DNA from: Nocardiopsis sp. YSL2 | GTDB taxonomy: Bacteria; Actinomycetota; Actinomycetes; Streptosporangiales; Streptosporangiaceae | NCBI RefSeq assembly: GCF_030555055.1 | Contig: NZ_JAMOAO010000001.1 | Location: 1,674,001 to 1,738,000, forward strand | DNA length: 64,000 nt | Direction: 5' to 3' | In this document: positions 26,223 through 34,328 of the stretch, in pieces | How the letters are laid out: each line of letters opens with the position of its first letter | How positions within the stretch are numbered: position 1 is the first letter of the stretch | The notes under the pieces: model-generated | The model's database searches: none | What the model was told of the DNA's origin: nothing | What the model saw: only the letters and a program-made list of their open reading frames with translations | Program-made: the position numbers and the translations under genes

Positions 26223-26735
26223 TCAGCACCGCGGGTCCGGGGCGCCGCGGAGCACCAGTGGCAGGGTCGCGGCGCGGTCGGGTTCGAGGGTGACCCGGTG
26301 GGCGGCCAGGCACGGGGAGAGGCGCACCTCGGTGCCGGCGGCCTGCAGGCGGTGGTCGACGTTGGCGGCACCCACGCGCATGGCCAGGCCGGTTCCCACG
26401 TCGCGCCCGATGTCGTCGACGACCCACCACTCCCCGTCGGCGTAGCCGTGCCCTTCACCGGGGATGTGCCCCATCCCGGCCCCGAACTGGCGGATGCGCG
26501 TGGTCTGGGCGATGAGGCGGCCGTCGCGGAGTTCGATGTCCTCCTCGATCGGCAGGTGGTCGATGGAGTGGACGTAGGTGATCGTGAACCGCTCGCCCTC
26601 GGACAGCGGCAGGTAGCCGAGGGTGGAGCCCTCGTCGCTCACGCGGAGCACGGGCCACACCGGCAGGAGGAGGGCGCCCAGGGCCGCGGCGGCCAGCACG
26701 CCGCAGACCCGGGGCACCGTCAGCGGTGATCGCAC
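26223..26735 (-). CDS. DUF1850 protein of the TRAP operon
   Basis: A 170-residue protein with an N-terminal hydrophobic anchor (VCGVLAAAALGALLLPVWPVL) and a periplasm-type domain. The domain carries the DUF1850 features FTITYVHSIDHLPIEE (Ser/Asp/His cluster), a central GAGMGHIP and a terminal HRVTLEP strand. DUF1850 genes regularly lie between TAXI binding proteins and fused TRAP permeases, so an accessory or assembly role in the transporter is likely; the biochemical activity is undescribed. I start at GTG 26735, one base after the binding-protein stop, which implies coupled translation. A longer start inside the previous gene is possible. Confidence 0.75.
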   Translation of the reverse strand: MRSPLTVPRVCGVLAAAALGALLLPVWPVLRVSDEGSTLGYLPLSEGERFTITYVHSIDHLPIEEDIELRDGRLIAQTTRIRQFGAGMGHIPGEGHGYADGEWWVVDDIGRDVGTGLAMRVGAANVDHRLQAAGTEVRLSPCLAAHRVTLEPDRAATLPLVLRGAPDPRC

Positions 26736-26736
26736 G

Positions 26737-27771
26737 TCAGGGCCGCAGGTCCTCGGGGATCTCGATGCCCTGCTCCTCGTAGAAGCGCACGGCACCGGGG
26801 TGCACCGGGACGGGGCTGTTCGCGATGGTCTCGGGCACCAGGTACTCCTCGCCCGGGCCGTACACGGACACGATCTGGTCGATGTGCTCGAACATGGCCG
26901 AGGTGATCTCGTAGGCCTGGTCCTCGTTGAACTCGCCGGACACCACCAGGGCGTTCCAGACCGCGATGGTCTCGACGTCCTCGTCGACGTCCGGGTAGGT
27001 TCCGCCCGGGATGGTGTGCTCGGTGTAGCCGCCGTAGCCGTCGACGACCGCGGAGCGCTCGTCCTCGCACATGCCGATGATGTGGATGTCCTCGGTGGTG
27101 GCGAGCTCCGTGATGCCGGCGTGGCCCTGGCCGACCACCCACGAACCGGCGTCGAGCTGACCGTTGGAGAGGGCTGCGGCCGTCTCCGCGTAGCCCAGCT
27201 GGTCCAGCTCGATCTCGTCCTGGGCGATCTCCAGGGACTGGAAGACCTGGTTGGTGGTGGCCTCGTTGCCGCTGCCGACGGCGCCGACGGAGTAGCGCGT
27301 GCCGACCACGTCGGAGAAGCACTCCAGGCCCTCGGACTCGGCGGTGGACTGCAGGGTCACGGCGTGGAAGACGTTGGGGTAGAGCACCGCCAGCGAGTAG
27401 GTCTCCACGGGCGCGCCCTCGAAGTCGGCGGTCCCGGTGAAGGCCTGGTCGGCGGCGTCGCCCTGGACGATGGCCATGTGCGCCTCGCCGCCGCCCAGGA
27501 GGCGGATGTTCTCCACCGAGGCTCCGGTCGTCTCGGCCGTCCCGGCCTGGCCCTCGATGTTCTCCTCGATGATGGTGCCCAGGGCGCCGCCGAGCGGGAA
27601 GTAGACACCCGTGGATCCGCCGGTGGCGATGTTGAGCTGGTTCTGGACGGGACCGCCGCCGAGCCCGGCCTCTCCAGCGCCCTCGGCTCCTTCCTCGGGC
27701 GGCTGGGCACAGCTGGACAGCATCAGAACGCTGAGGGGGAGGGCCGCCAGGGCCGGTGTCGGGCGTCGCAT
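26737..27771 (-). CDS. TAXI-family TRAP transporter substrate-binding lipoprotein
   Basis: Extracytoplasmic binding protein of 344 residues. The lipobox LSSC (Cys21) follows a short hydrophobic signal, so it is membrane-tethered in this Gram-positive. TAXI hallmarks are NIATGGSTGVYFPLG, followed by TTGASVENIRLL and AIVQGDAADQAF, and the C-terminal PVPVHPGAVRFYEE. It delivers ligand to the fused permease encoded two genes downstream. The acidic tail of the signal region (EEGAEGAGEAG) is a flexible linker. ATG start, with GAGAGGA about 10 bases upstream. Confidence 0.93.
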   Translation of the reverse strand: MRRPTPALAALPLSVLMLSSCAQPPEEGAEGAGEAGLGGGPVQNQLNIATGGSTGVYFPLGGALGTIIEENIEGQAGTAETTGASVENIRLLGGGEAHMAIVQGDAADQAFTGTADFEGAPVETYSLAVLYPNVFHAVTLQSTAESEGLECFSDVVGTRYSVGAVGSGNEATTNQVFQSLEIAQDEIELDQLGYAETAAALSNGQLDAGSWVVGQGHAGITELATTEDIHIIGMCEDERSAVVDGYGGYTEHTIPGGTYPDVDEDVETIAVWNALVVSGEFNEDQAYEITSAMFEHIDQIVSVYGPGEEYLVPETIANSPVPVHPGAVRFYEEQGIEIPEDLRP

Positions 27772-27927
27772 GATCGATGGGTCCTCTCGGTGGTGCTCAG
27801 GGGGCGCGGTGTGGTGCGGGCCACTCCGTTACCGAGAAACGTAGTGTGCACCCGTGTGACACCCGTAGCCCTCGACGGGGGAATTGAGCCTCTCCTGAGG
27901 TTGCGCCCCTGTTGCTACTGTGTGGCC

Positions 27928-28938
27928 ATGACACGGTCACCCCGCCACTGGCTGTGGTCGATCACCGGATCCGCCGCGGCCCTCGTGGCGGCCACCGCTC
28001 TCCTCACCTGGTCCCTTCCTCTGCCCCAGGAACCCTTGCGCCTCTCCCTGGGTACCGGCGGTGAGGGCGGGGTCTACCACGCCTACGGCGCGGGCCTGGC
28101 CCAGGTGTCGGACGGGCTGGACCAGGTCGAGATCGTCACCCACACGACCGCGGCCAGCGTCGAGAACAACCGCCTGGTCTCCGACGGCGCGATGGACGCG
28201 GCCTTCACCCTGGCCGACGTGGCGGCGCTCGCCGTCTCCGGCGAGGAGCCCTTCTCCGATCCCCTACCGATCAGGGCGGTCGCCCGCCTCTACGACAACC
28301 ACACCCACGTCGTGGTGCGCGCGGACGCGCCCTACGAGGGGCTCGACGACCTGGAAGGCGCCACCGTGTCCCTGGGCGCCTCGGGGTCGGGCACGGAGAT
28401 GATCGCCGAACGGCTCCTGGACCTGGCCGGCCTGGAGCAGGTCCCCGACGACGCGGGGTCGGCGGGAGCCGGCGAGGTGACGGCGGTGCGGCTCTCGATC
28501 GAGAGGTCGGCCCGGGCGCTGCGCGACGGCGGCGTCGACGCCTTCGTCTGGTCCGGCGGCCTGCCCACCCAGGCCGTGGCCGACCTGGCCGAGCAGACCC
28601 CGATCCGGCTGCTGGACCTGTCCGAGCACGTGCCCGCCCTGGTCGACGCCTACGGCGGGTACTTCTCGGAGCTGCCCGTTCCCAGCGGCACCTACGCGGG
28701 GGTGCCCGCCGTGCGCACGATCGGTGTGCCGAGCCTGCTGGTGGTCAACGAGCGGATGCCCCACGAGGTGGCCGAGGACCTGACCGCGCTGCTGTTCGAG
28801 TCGCGTTCGGCCCTGGCCGAGACCCATCCGGTGGCGCTGCAGCTGCACCCGCGGTCGGCGATCGCGACCCTGCCGGTACCGCTCCACTCGGGCGCGGCCG
28901 AGTACTACCGCTCGGTCAAGTACGCCTACGATCCGTGA
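27928..28938 (+). CDS. Second TAXI-family binding protein, membrane-anchored, divergent
   Basis: A 336-residue TAXI-type protein with the signature LSLGTGGEGGVYHAYG, TTAASVENNRLV and the C-terminal LHSGAAEYYRSVKYAYD. Unlike the operon's binding protein it has no lipobox. The N-terminal hydrophobic stretch (about residues 8-28) looks like a signal anchor or cleaved signal. No Shine-Dalgarno is present; TACTGT (27916-27921) lies 6 bases before the ATG, so the mRNA is probably leaderless. It is divergent from the TRAP operon and converges on a histidine kinase, without a permease of its own. It may be an alternative binder for the adjacent permease or a sensory partner of the histidine kinase, as in tripartite tricarboxylate systems. 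This is inference from position. Confidence 0.85.
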   Translation: MTRSPRHWLWSITGSAAALVAATALLTWSLPLPQEPLRLSLGTGGEGGVYHAYGAGLAQVSDGLDQVEIVTHTTAASVENNRLVSDGAMDAAFTLADVAALAVSGEEPFSDPLPIRAVARLYDNHTHVVVRADAPYEGLDDLEGATVSLGASGSGTEMIAERLLDLAGLEQVPDDAGSAGAGEVTAVRLSIERSARALRDGGVDAFVWSGGLPTQAVADLAEQTPIRLLDLSEHVPALVDAYGGYFSELPVPSGTYAGVPAVRTIGVPSLLVVNERMPHEVAEDLTALLFESRSALAETHPVALQLHPRSAIATLPVPLHSGAAEYYRSVKYAYDP

Positions 28939-28939
28939 C

Positions 28940-28967
28940 CCCCCTCCCCCGGGGCCGTGGGAGGGGG
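28940..28967. terminator. Hairpin between TAXI gene and histidine kinase gene
   Basis: CCCCCTCCC pairs with GGGAGGGGG around a 10-base loop, immediately after the TAXI stop and 23 bases past the histidine kinase stop. Confidence 0.6.
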
Positions 28968-28989
28968 CGCCGAGGGGGAGGTCCCGCGC

Positions 28990-30399
28990 TCACACGGGCA
29001 GGCGGACGCGGGCGTCGATGCCGTGCGGCCGCGCCGGGCTCAGCTCCAGGCTCGCGCCCTGCAGCTCCAGCAGGGTGACGACGATGGACAGCCCGAGCCC
29101 GCTGCCGCCCACCCCGTCGTGGCCGTCGCGCCAGAAGGGCCGGGTCGCGCTCCCCAGCTGGTCCCCGGGCAGTCCGGGCCCGTCGTCGACCACGTGCACG
29201 TCCACGTACTCGGTACCGTCCTCGGCCCGGGCGGCCCGGTGCACGCGCACCACGATCCGCACCCCGGCCCCGCCGAACTTCAGCGCGTTGTCGATCAGCG
29301 CGTCCAGCGCCTGGTCGAGGGTGCCCTCCACGCACGGCACCCGAACGTCGTCGTCGCCCTCCCACTCCAGGACGGCTCCGGCGCGCTCGGCGATGGGCCG
29401 CCAGGAGGCCACCCGGTCCGCGGCGACCTCGGCGACGTCCTCCACCACCATCGCGTGCTCGGCGTCCTCGGTCCTGGCCAGGGTGAGCAGGCTGTCGCAG
29501 ACCCGGGTGAGCCGGTCGACCTCGTCCAGGGCCAGGCGGTGCTCCTGGCTCCCCTCCGGCGGCAGGTGCCGCGCCAGGGCGTCCACCCTCAGCCGCAGGG
29601 CCGCCAGCGGATTGCGCACCTGGTGTCCGGCGTAGGCCACGAAGGTGCGCTGGCTCTCCAGCATGGAGCTGATGGTGTCCGCCATGCGGTTGAACGACTC
29701 CCCCAGGCGGCGCAGTTCCCCGGGCCCGGCGTCGGCGTGCACACGCGTGTCGAGGCTGCCCTCGATGATCGCCCGCGTGGCCACCTCCAGGTCGTCGATG
29801 GGGCGCAGGATCCAGCGGGTGAGCGGGCCGGCGGCGGCGATGCCCGCCACGAGCAGCCCCGCCGCGGCCGCCCAGGCCACCGCCCACTGGACGAGCATGG
29901 CGCGGCGCAGCGCCCCGGTCGGCGAGGCGGTGACGGCGGCGCCGACGATCTCCCCCGAGCGGCCGATGGGCTCGGCGACCACGAGCGGCTCCGCCTGCCA
30001 GGGGTAGACGATCGTGTCGGCGCCCATCCGGTTGCCCGCCAGGGCGGTGCGGACGGCCGCGGGGGGCGCGGTCCCCTCGCCGGCCCCCGCGGCCGGGGCG
30101 AGGTCGGCCAGGGTCACGCCCTCCCGGGAGGCCGCGACCACGGTTCCCTCCCGGTCGACGACCAGGGCGGTGATCCCGTACAGCCGGTCGTAGGCGGTGA
30201 GTTCGCCCGTCAGGGTGTCCTCCGTTCCCGTGAGCACACTGGGTTCGGCGAGCCCCGCGAAGCGAGCGGTGTCGTTGATCCGGTCCAGGAGCATCTCGGA
30301 GGTACCGCGCGCGGCGATACTGACGCAGAGCGGCACGGCCAGGCCCAGACAGGCCGTGACCAGCAGGGCCACGTACACGGTCACCACACGTCGGCGCAT
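28990..30399 (-). CDS. Sensor histidine kinase
   Basis: A 469-residue membrane kinase: transmembrane segment 1 at about 7-30, an extracytoplasmic sensor of about 135 residues, transmembrane 2 at about 168-192, then HAMP. The dimerisation helix has the phospho-acceptor in AGHQVRNPL (His259), followed by the ATPase domain with N-box Asn371 (DNALKF), G1 DDGPGLP (405-411) and G2 GSGLGLS. The H-box has Gln after His instead of the commoner Glu, a variation that in related kinases affects phosphatase activity. It is co-transcribed downstream of the response regulator (27 bases apart). Its nearness to two TAXI genes suggests that it senses the substrate of the TRAP system. Confidence 0.93.
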   Translation of the reverse strand: MRRRVVTVYVALLVTACLGLAVPLCVSIAARGTSEMLLDRINDTARFAGLAEPSVLTGTEDTLTGELTAYDRLYGITALVVDREGTVVAASREGVTLADLAPAAGAGEGTAPPAAVRTALAGNRMGADTIVYPWQAEPLVVAEPIGRSGEIVGAAVTASPTGALRRAMLVQWAVAWAAAAGLLVAGIAAAGPLTRWILRPIDDLEVATRAIIEGSLDTRVHADAGPGELRRLGESFNRMADTISSMLESQRTFVAYAGHQVRNPLAALRLRVDALARHLPPEGSQEHRLALDEVDRLTRVCDSLLTLARTEDAEHAMVVEDVAEVAADRVASWRPIAERAGAVLEWEGDDDVRVPCVEGTLDQALDALIDNALKFGGAGVRIVVRVHRAARAEDGTEYVDVHVVDDGPGLPGDQLGSATRPFWRDGHDGVGGSGLGLSIVVTLLELQGASLELSPARPHGIDARVRLPV

Positions 30400-30426
30400 C
30401 CCCGGCTCCCCCTCGTGCCGCGGGGG

Positions 30427-31155
30427 TCAGGTCCGCGGAGCCGGACGGCCGGGCGCGACCGGCTCGGCGGACGGGGCGACGGCGTCCGGTTCGGTGGTGG
30501 TCAGGCGGTAGCCGACGCCGCGCACGGTCTCGATGAGGCCGGGCACGTCGAGCTTGGAGCGCAGGGTGCCGATGTGCACCTCCAGGGTGCGCAGCGTGCC
30601 GGGCCAGGAGGTCTGCCACACGCGCAGCAGGAGGTGCTCGCGCGAGACCACCGAGCCCGCCTCCCTGGCCAGGGCGACCAGGAGGTCGAACTCCTTGCGG
30701 GTGAGCTCCACGGGCGCACCGTCGCGGGTGACCGTCCGGGTGGCCAGATCGACGCGCAGCGGCCCCAGGTCCAGGGCCGTGTCGTCGGCGCGCCGCCGGG
30801 TACGGCGCAGGACCGCCTCGATCCGGGCGCACAGCTCGTCCACGGCCAGCGGCTTGACGACGTAGTCGTCGGCGCCCGAGCGCAGCCCGCGGACGCGTTC
30901 CCTCTGGCGTCCCCGCGCGGTGACCATGATGACGCCGGTGTCGCCGCCGTCGGCCCGCTCGCGCAGCCGGCGGCACAGGTCGACGCCGTCCATGTCGGGC
31001 AGGCCGAGGTCGAGCAGGACGATGTCGGCGGGTGCCGACGCCAGTGCGGCCTTGGCGGTACGCACCTGGTCGACCACGTATCCGTGTGCCTCCAGCGCGC
31101 CGGCCAGGGCGTCGGCGAGACGGACGTCGTCCTCGACGAGCAGCACCTTGATCAT
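30427..31155 (-). CDS. OmpR/PhoB-family response regulator
   Basis: A 242-residue two-domain regulator. The receiver has the acidic pocket VEDD (8-10), phospho-acceptor Asp49 (LLDLGLPD), the switch Thr in MVTA and Lys in VVKPL. The winged-helix effector includes VELTRKEFDLLVALA and ends with RGVGYRL. It is the first gene of a two-gene operon with the histidine kinase. A likely target is the divergent TRAP/TAXI region, but I could not identify direct-repeat binding sites with confidence. Confidence 0.94.
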   Translation of the reverse strand: MIKVLLVEDDVRLADALAGALEAHGYVVDQVRTAKAALASAPADIVLLDLGLPDMDGVDLCRRLRERADGGDTGVIMVTARGRQRERVRGLRSGADDYVVKPLAVDELCARIEAVLRRTRRRADDTALDLGPLRVDLATRTVTRDGAPVELTRKEFDLLVALAREAGSVVSREHLLLRVWQTSWPGTLRTLEVHIGTLRSKLDVPGLIETVRGVGYRLTTTEPDAVAPSAEPVAPGRPAPRT

Positions 31156-31221
31156 GGCGAACCGGGTCCTTCGGGGGAGGGTGGTCTCCTCGGGCGGTGG
31201 ATGTCGTGCCTCACACTATCC

Positions 31222-31249
31222 GGCGGGTGTGCCGTGGGACACACCCGCC
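31222..31249 (-). terminator. glpD terminator hairpin
   Basis: GGCGGGTGTG pairs with CACACCCGCC around 8 bases, 26 bases past the glpD stop and upstream of the response-regulator start. Confidence 0.65.
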
Positions 31250-31274
31250 CCCGCCGCTGCCCCCTCGGCTCGCC

Positions 31275-32996
31275 TCAGGGCCGGCTGATGTGCGCGTCCG
31301 GAACGATCTCCGGCGCCCCGTGCTGGATCGCGTCGGCCTCCTGGTCGGTGTCCTGTTCCTGCGCGGCGCGCTCGGCCTCGATCCCCTTGCGGTAGAACTC
31401 CACCTCGCGCCGGGTCTGCTCGTCGTCCCACTCCAGGACGCCCGCGAGGAGCTCGGCGGCCTCCTCCGCGACCGCGATCCCGCGGTCCCAGGTCTCGAAG
31501 GAGATCCGGGTACGGCGCGAGAGCACGTCCTCCAGGTGGCGGGCGCCCTCGGCCTGCGCGGCGTAGACGACCTCCGCCCTCAGGTAGTCGTCGGCACCGG
31601 CCAGCGGTCGGCCGAGGTCGGGCCGGTCGCGGATCATGGCGAGCACGTCGTGGACGGACGAGCCGTAGCGGCGCAGCAGGTGGCCGATCCTGGACACGTG
31701 CAGGCCGGAGTGGCGCGCGAGCACGTGGCGCTGGTTGGACAGCGCGGCGAACCCGTCGGCGCCCACCAGGGGCAGCCGGTCGGTGACCGAGGCGGGAACA
31801 GCGCCGCCCAGCCCGTGTGCGACGGCGTCCACGGCGTCCTCGGCCATCACGCGGTAGGTGGTGTACTTGCCGCCCGCGATCAGGACCAGGCCGGGGACGG
31901 GGTGCGCGACGGTGTGCTCGCGGGAGAGCTTGGAGGTCTGCTCCGACTCCCCCGACAGCAGCGGCCGCAGGCCCGCGTACACGCCCTCGACGTCGTCGCG
32001 CCCCAGGGGCGTGCGCAGCACCTGGTTGATGTGGTCCAGGACGTAGTCGATGTCGGCGCGACTGGCGGCGGGGTTCTCCTTGTCCAGGTCCCACGCGGTG
32101 TCGGTCGTACCGATGATCCAGTGCCGTCCCCACGGGATGACGAACAGGACGCTCTTCTCGGTGCGCAGGATCATGCCGGAGGACGCCTGGATGCGGTCGC
32201 GCGGCACGACCAGGTGCACGCCCTTGGAGGCGCGCACGTGGATCTGGCCTCGGCCGCCCACCATCTCCTGGATGTCGTCGGTCCACACCCCCGCGGCGTT
32301 GACGACCTGGCGCGCGCGGATCCGCACCTTGTCGCTGGTCTCCAGGTCGGTGGCGTCGGCGCCGACGACGTGTTCGCCCTCTCGGAGGAAGCCCACCGCC
32401 TGCACGCGCGAGGCGATGCGCGCGCCGAGCCCGGCGGCGGTGCGCAGCACGGTGGTGACGAAGCGGGCGTCGTCCACCTGGGCGTCCCAGTACTGGACGG
32501 CCCCGGCCAAGGCGTCGCGCTTGAGCGCGGGGAACACCCGCAGGGCCCCGGACCGGGTCAGGTGCCGGTGCGCGGGCAGGCCGCGGTTGTTGCGCGAGGT
32601 CAGGGCCAGGGCGTCGTAGAGCGTGACGCCCGCGCCGATGTAGGCGCGCTCCCAGTGGTGGGAGAACGGGAAGAGGAAGGGCACCGGCCTGACCAGGTGC
32701 GGCGCGATGGTGGTGAGCAGCAGACCGCGCTCGTGCAGGGCCTCACGGACCAGCTCGAAGTCGAGCTGCTCCAGGTAGCGCAGGCCGCCGTGGATGAGCT
32801 TGCTGGATCTGCTGGAGGTGCCCGAGGCGAAGTCGCGCGCCTCGATGAGCGCCGTGGACAGTCCCCGTGACACCGCGTCCAACGCGATCCCGGCTCCGAC
32901 GATGCCGCCGCCGACCACGAGGACGTCGAACTCCTCCTCGGCCATCGCCGCGAGTGACGCCGCGCGCTCCTTCGGTCCCAACCAGGTGGTCGCCAT
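31275..32996 (-). CDS. glpD: Glycerol-3-phosphate dehydrogenase, FAD-dependent
   Basis: Membrane-associated flavoenzyme (573 residues) that oxidises sn-glycerol-3-phosphate to dihydroxyacetone phosphate and passes electrons to menaquinone. FAD-binding GGGIVGAGIALDA lies near residue 30, the DAO-family signature SSRSSKLIHGGLRYLEQ follows, IIGTTDTAWD forms part of the substrate region, and the C-terminal DAO_C helical domain (RYGSSVHDVLAMI) is complete. It is single, without glpF or glpK adjoining. ATG start (MATTWLGPK). The upstream DNA has no obvious operator. Confidence 0.94.
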   Translation of the reverse strand: MATTWLGPKERAASLAAMAEEEFDVLVVGGGIVGAGIALDAVSRGLSTALIEARDFASGTSSRSSKLIHGGLRYLEQLDFELVREALHERGLLLTTIAPHLVRPVPFLFPFSHHWERAYIGAGVTLYDALALTSRNNRGLPAHRHLTRSGALRVFPALKRDALAGAVQYWDAQVDDARFVTTVLRTAAGLGARIASRVQAVGFLREGEHVVGADATDLETSDKVRIRARQVVNAAGVWTDDIQEMVGGRGQIHVRASKGVHLVVPRDRIQASSGMILRTEKSVLFVIPWGRHWIIGTTDTAWDLDKENPAASRADIDYVLDHINQVLRTPLGRDDVEGVYAGLRPLLSGESEQTSKLSREHTVAHPVPGLVLIAGGKYTTYRVMAEDAVDAVAHGLGGAVPASVTDRLPLVGADGFAALSNQRHVLARHSGLHVSRIGHLLRRYGSSVHDVLAMIRDRPDLGRPLAGADDYLRAEVVYAAQAEGARHLEDVLSRRTRISFETWDRGIAVAEEAAELLAGVLEWDDEQTRREVEFYRKGIEAERAAQEQDTDQEADAIQHGAPEIVPDAHISRP

Positions 32997-33186
32997 CCGC
33001 CCGTCCCTCCGTCTCGATGGTTGCCCGCCTCCGGGCGCATGCCCGCCCGGGCGGCCCGCCCATCAGACTGCACTGAGGTCTCAGGCTAACCGGGTCGCGC
33101 CTACCGCAGGGGACGCCGCGCGAGCCACGGGCGTGTCTCGCCCCCGTGGGTCGCGCGGTCCGCACGGGGGCTCAGGCCCGGGACGC

Positions 33187-34092
33187 TCAGGAGGCGTCGG
33201 CGTAGGCGTGCGCGTAGGCCAGCACGTCGCCGAGGTAGGTCCGGGAGCTGTTGTAGGCCAGGATCGCCGACTCCCAGTCCTGCGCCGAGGTGAGGTCGCG
33301 CCCTCCCCCGCACAGGTACCGGCCGGCCGCGAGCGCGGCGTCGTCGATGCTGTGCGGGTCGGGGTCGCCGCCGTCCAGCGAGGTGCCCCAGAGCTCCCAC
33401 GTACCGGGGATGAACTGCATCGGCCCCACCGCGCGGTCCCACTCGGTGTCGTCGTCGTAGCGGCCGCCGTCGGTGTCCGGGATCGCCCGGGTGTTGTTCG
33501 TCCCGTCCAGAGGGATGCCGATGATGTCGCTGGTCGTCAAGCCGTCCGACCCGATCTCGCCCCCGCCGTGGGTGCCGTGCTTGGTCTCCACGTACCCGAT
33601 GCCCGCCAGCGTCGGCCAGGACAGGCGGCACGAGGGCTGCTCCTCGGCCAGCACCAGCTGGGCGCTGGCGTACCCCTCCAGCGCGCGGCGCGGAATGGTG
33701 GTCGACTCCGCCACCTCGTCGAGCCAGTCGCCGCTGGGCCGCGGCGCGGCAGCCGGGGCCTGCTGCTCGTCGGCACCGGTGTCGGCGCCCGCTTCGGCGG
33801 CCGCCTCCCCGCCCGGCTCCTGAGCGGACCCGTCGTCGGGCGTGACCTCCGACGTGCTCGGCGGACCGGTGAGTCCGTCGTGGGGCGGGGTCTCGATCGA
33901 CCCGTCCTCCGGCGCGCGCTCGGCGGCGGCGGAGCCCGACCAGGTGTCCAGCGCGGTCGAGATCCGGTTGGCCGCGTAGACGAGGCCGCCGGTGACCAGC
34001 AGGCACACGGCCAGGGCCGCGCACGCCGCCAGCAGCGGGCCGCGACCGCCGCCGCGGGTCCGGTCGCCACGGGGAGCCCGACGCTTGCCCAT
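33187..34092 (-). CDS. Membrane-anchored lytic transglycosylase (SLT-like)
   Basis: A 301-residue protein with a basic cytoplasmic N-terminus, one transmembrane helix (about 19-41) and an acidic Pro/Ala/Glu spacer of some 75 residues. The lytic transglycosylase domain follows: GIGYVETKHGTHGG with the predicted catalytic Glu169, then AVGPMQFIPGTWELWG, DPHSIDDAALAAGRYLC and ILAYNSSRTYLGDVLAYA. Two cysteines (155 and in RYLCGGG) could bridge. It cleaves peptidoglycan with 1,6-anhydro product formation. In actinomycetes such enzymes act in growth or division remodelling. The ATG at 34092 is chosen for its GGAGGG site. Confidence 0.9.
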   Translation of the reverse strand: MGKRRAPRGDRTRGGGRGPLLAACAALAVCLLVTGGLVYAANRISTALDTWSGSAAAERAPEDGSIETPPHDGLTGPPSTSEVTPDDGSAQEPGGEAAAEAGADTGADEQQAPAAAPRPSGDWLDEVAESTTIPRRALEGYASAQLVLAEEQPSCRLSWPTLAGIGYVETKHGTHGGGEIGSDGLTTSDIIGIPLDGTNNTRAIPDTDGGRYDDDTEWDRAVGPMQFIPGTWELWGTSLDGGDPDPHSIDDAALAAGRYLCGGGRDLTSAQDWESAILAYNSSRTYLGDVLAYAHAYADAS

Positions 34093-34153
34093 CGCCCCGC
34101 CCTCCTTCACGTGTTCGTCAACTGAGGACCATGCGAGACCAAAGTACGCGATG

Positions 34154-34248
34154 GGCGCTGAGTGCCGACGCCTTCGCCGTCGCTTCTGCCTGGCTCGCAG
34201 GCCCGCTGGCGGCAGAGACTCCTCCTGCAGCCCCCGGCGCCCCCCGCC
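34154..34248 (+). repeat. Hairpin repeat element, copy B
   Basis: The core 34174-34228 (55 bases) starts TCGCCGTCG, includes GCCTGGCTCGCAGGC and CGCTGGCGG, and ends ACTCCTCCTGC. It is closely matched to the core of copy C1 (about four of five positions identical by eye). The flanking 20-base arms pair at 13 of 20 positions, so this copy is decayed. It lies between the lytic transglycosylase start and the guaB3 terminator. Confidence 0.65.
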
Positions 34249-34288
34249 AGTGCCTGCGGCCTCCCAAGCTCGACCGCGGACACGCGAA

Positions 34289-34314
34289 AGGGCGTCCCGC
34301 GCACGGGACGCCCT
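34289..34314 (-). terminator. guaB3 terminator hairpin
   Basis: AGGGCGTCCC pairs with GGGACGCCCT around a 6-base loop, 15 bases after the guaB3 stop. Confidence 0.75.
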
Positions 34315-34328
34315 CGGCTCTCGCGGTG

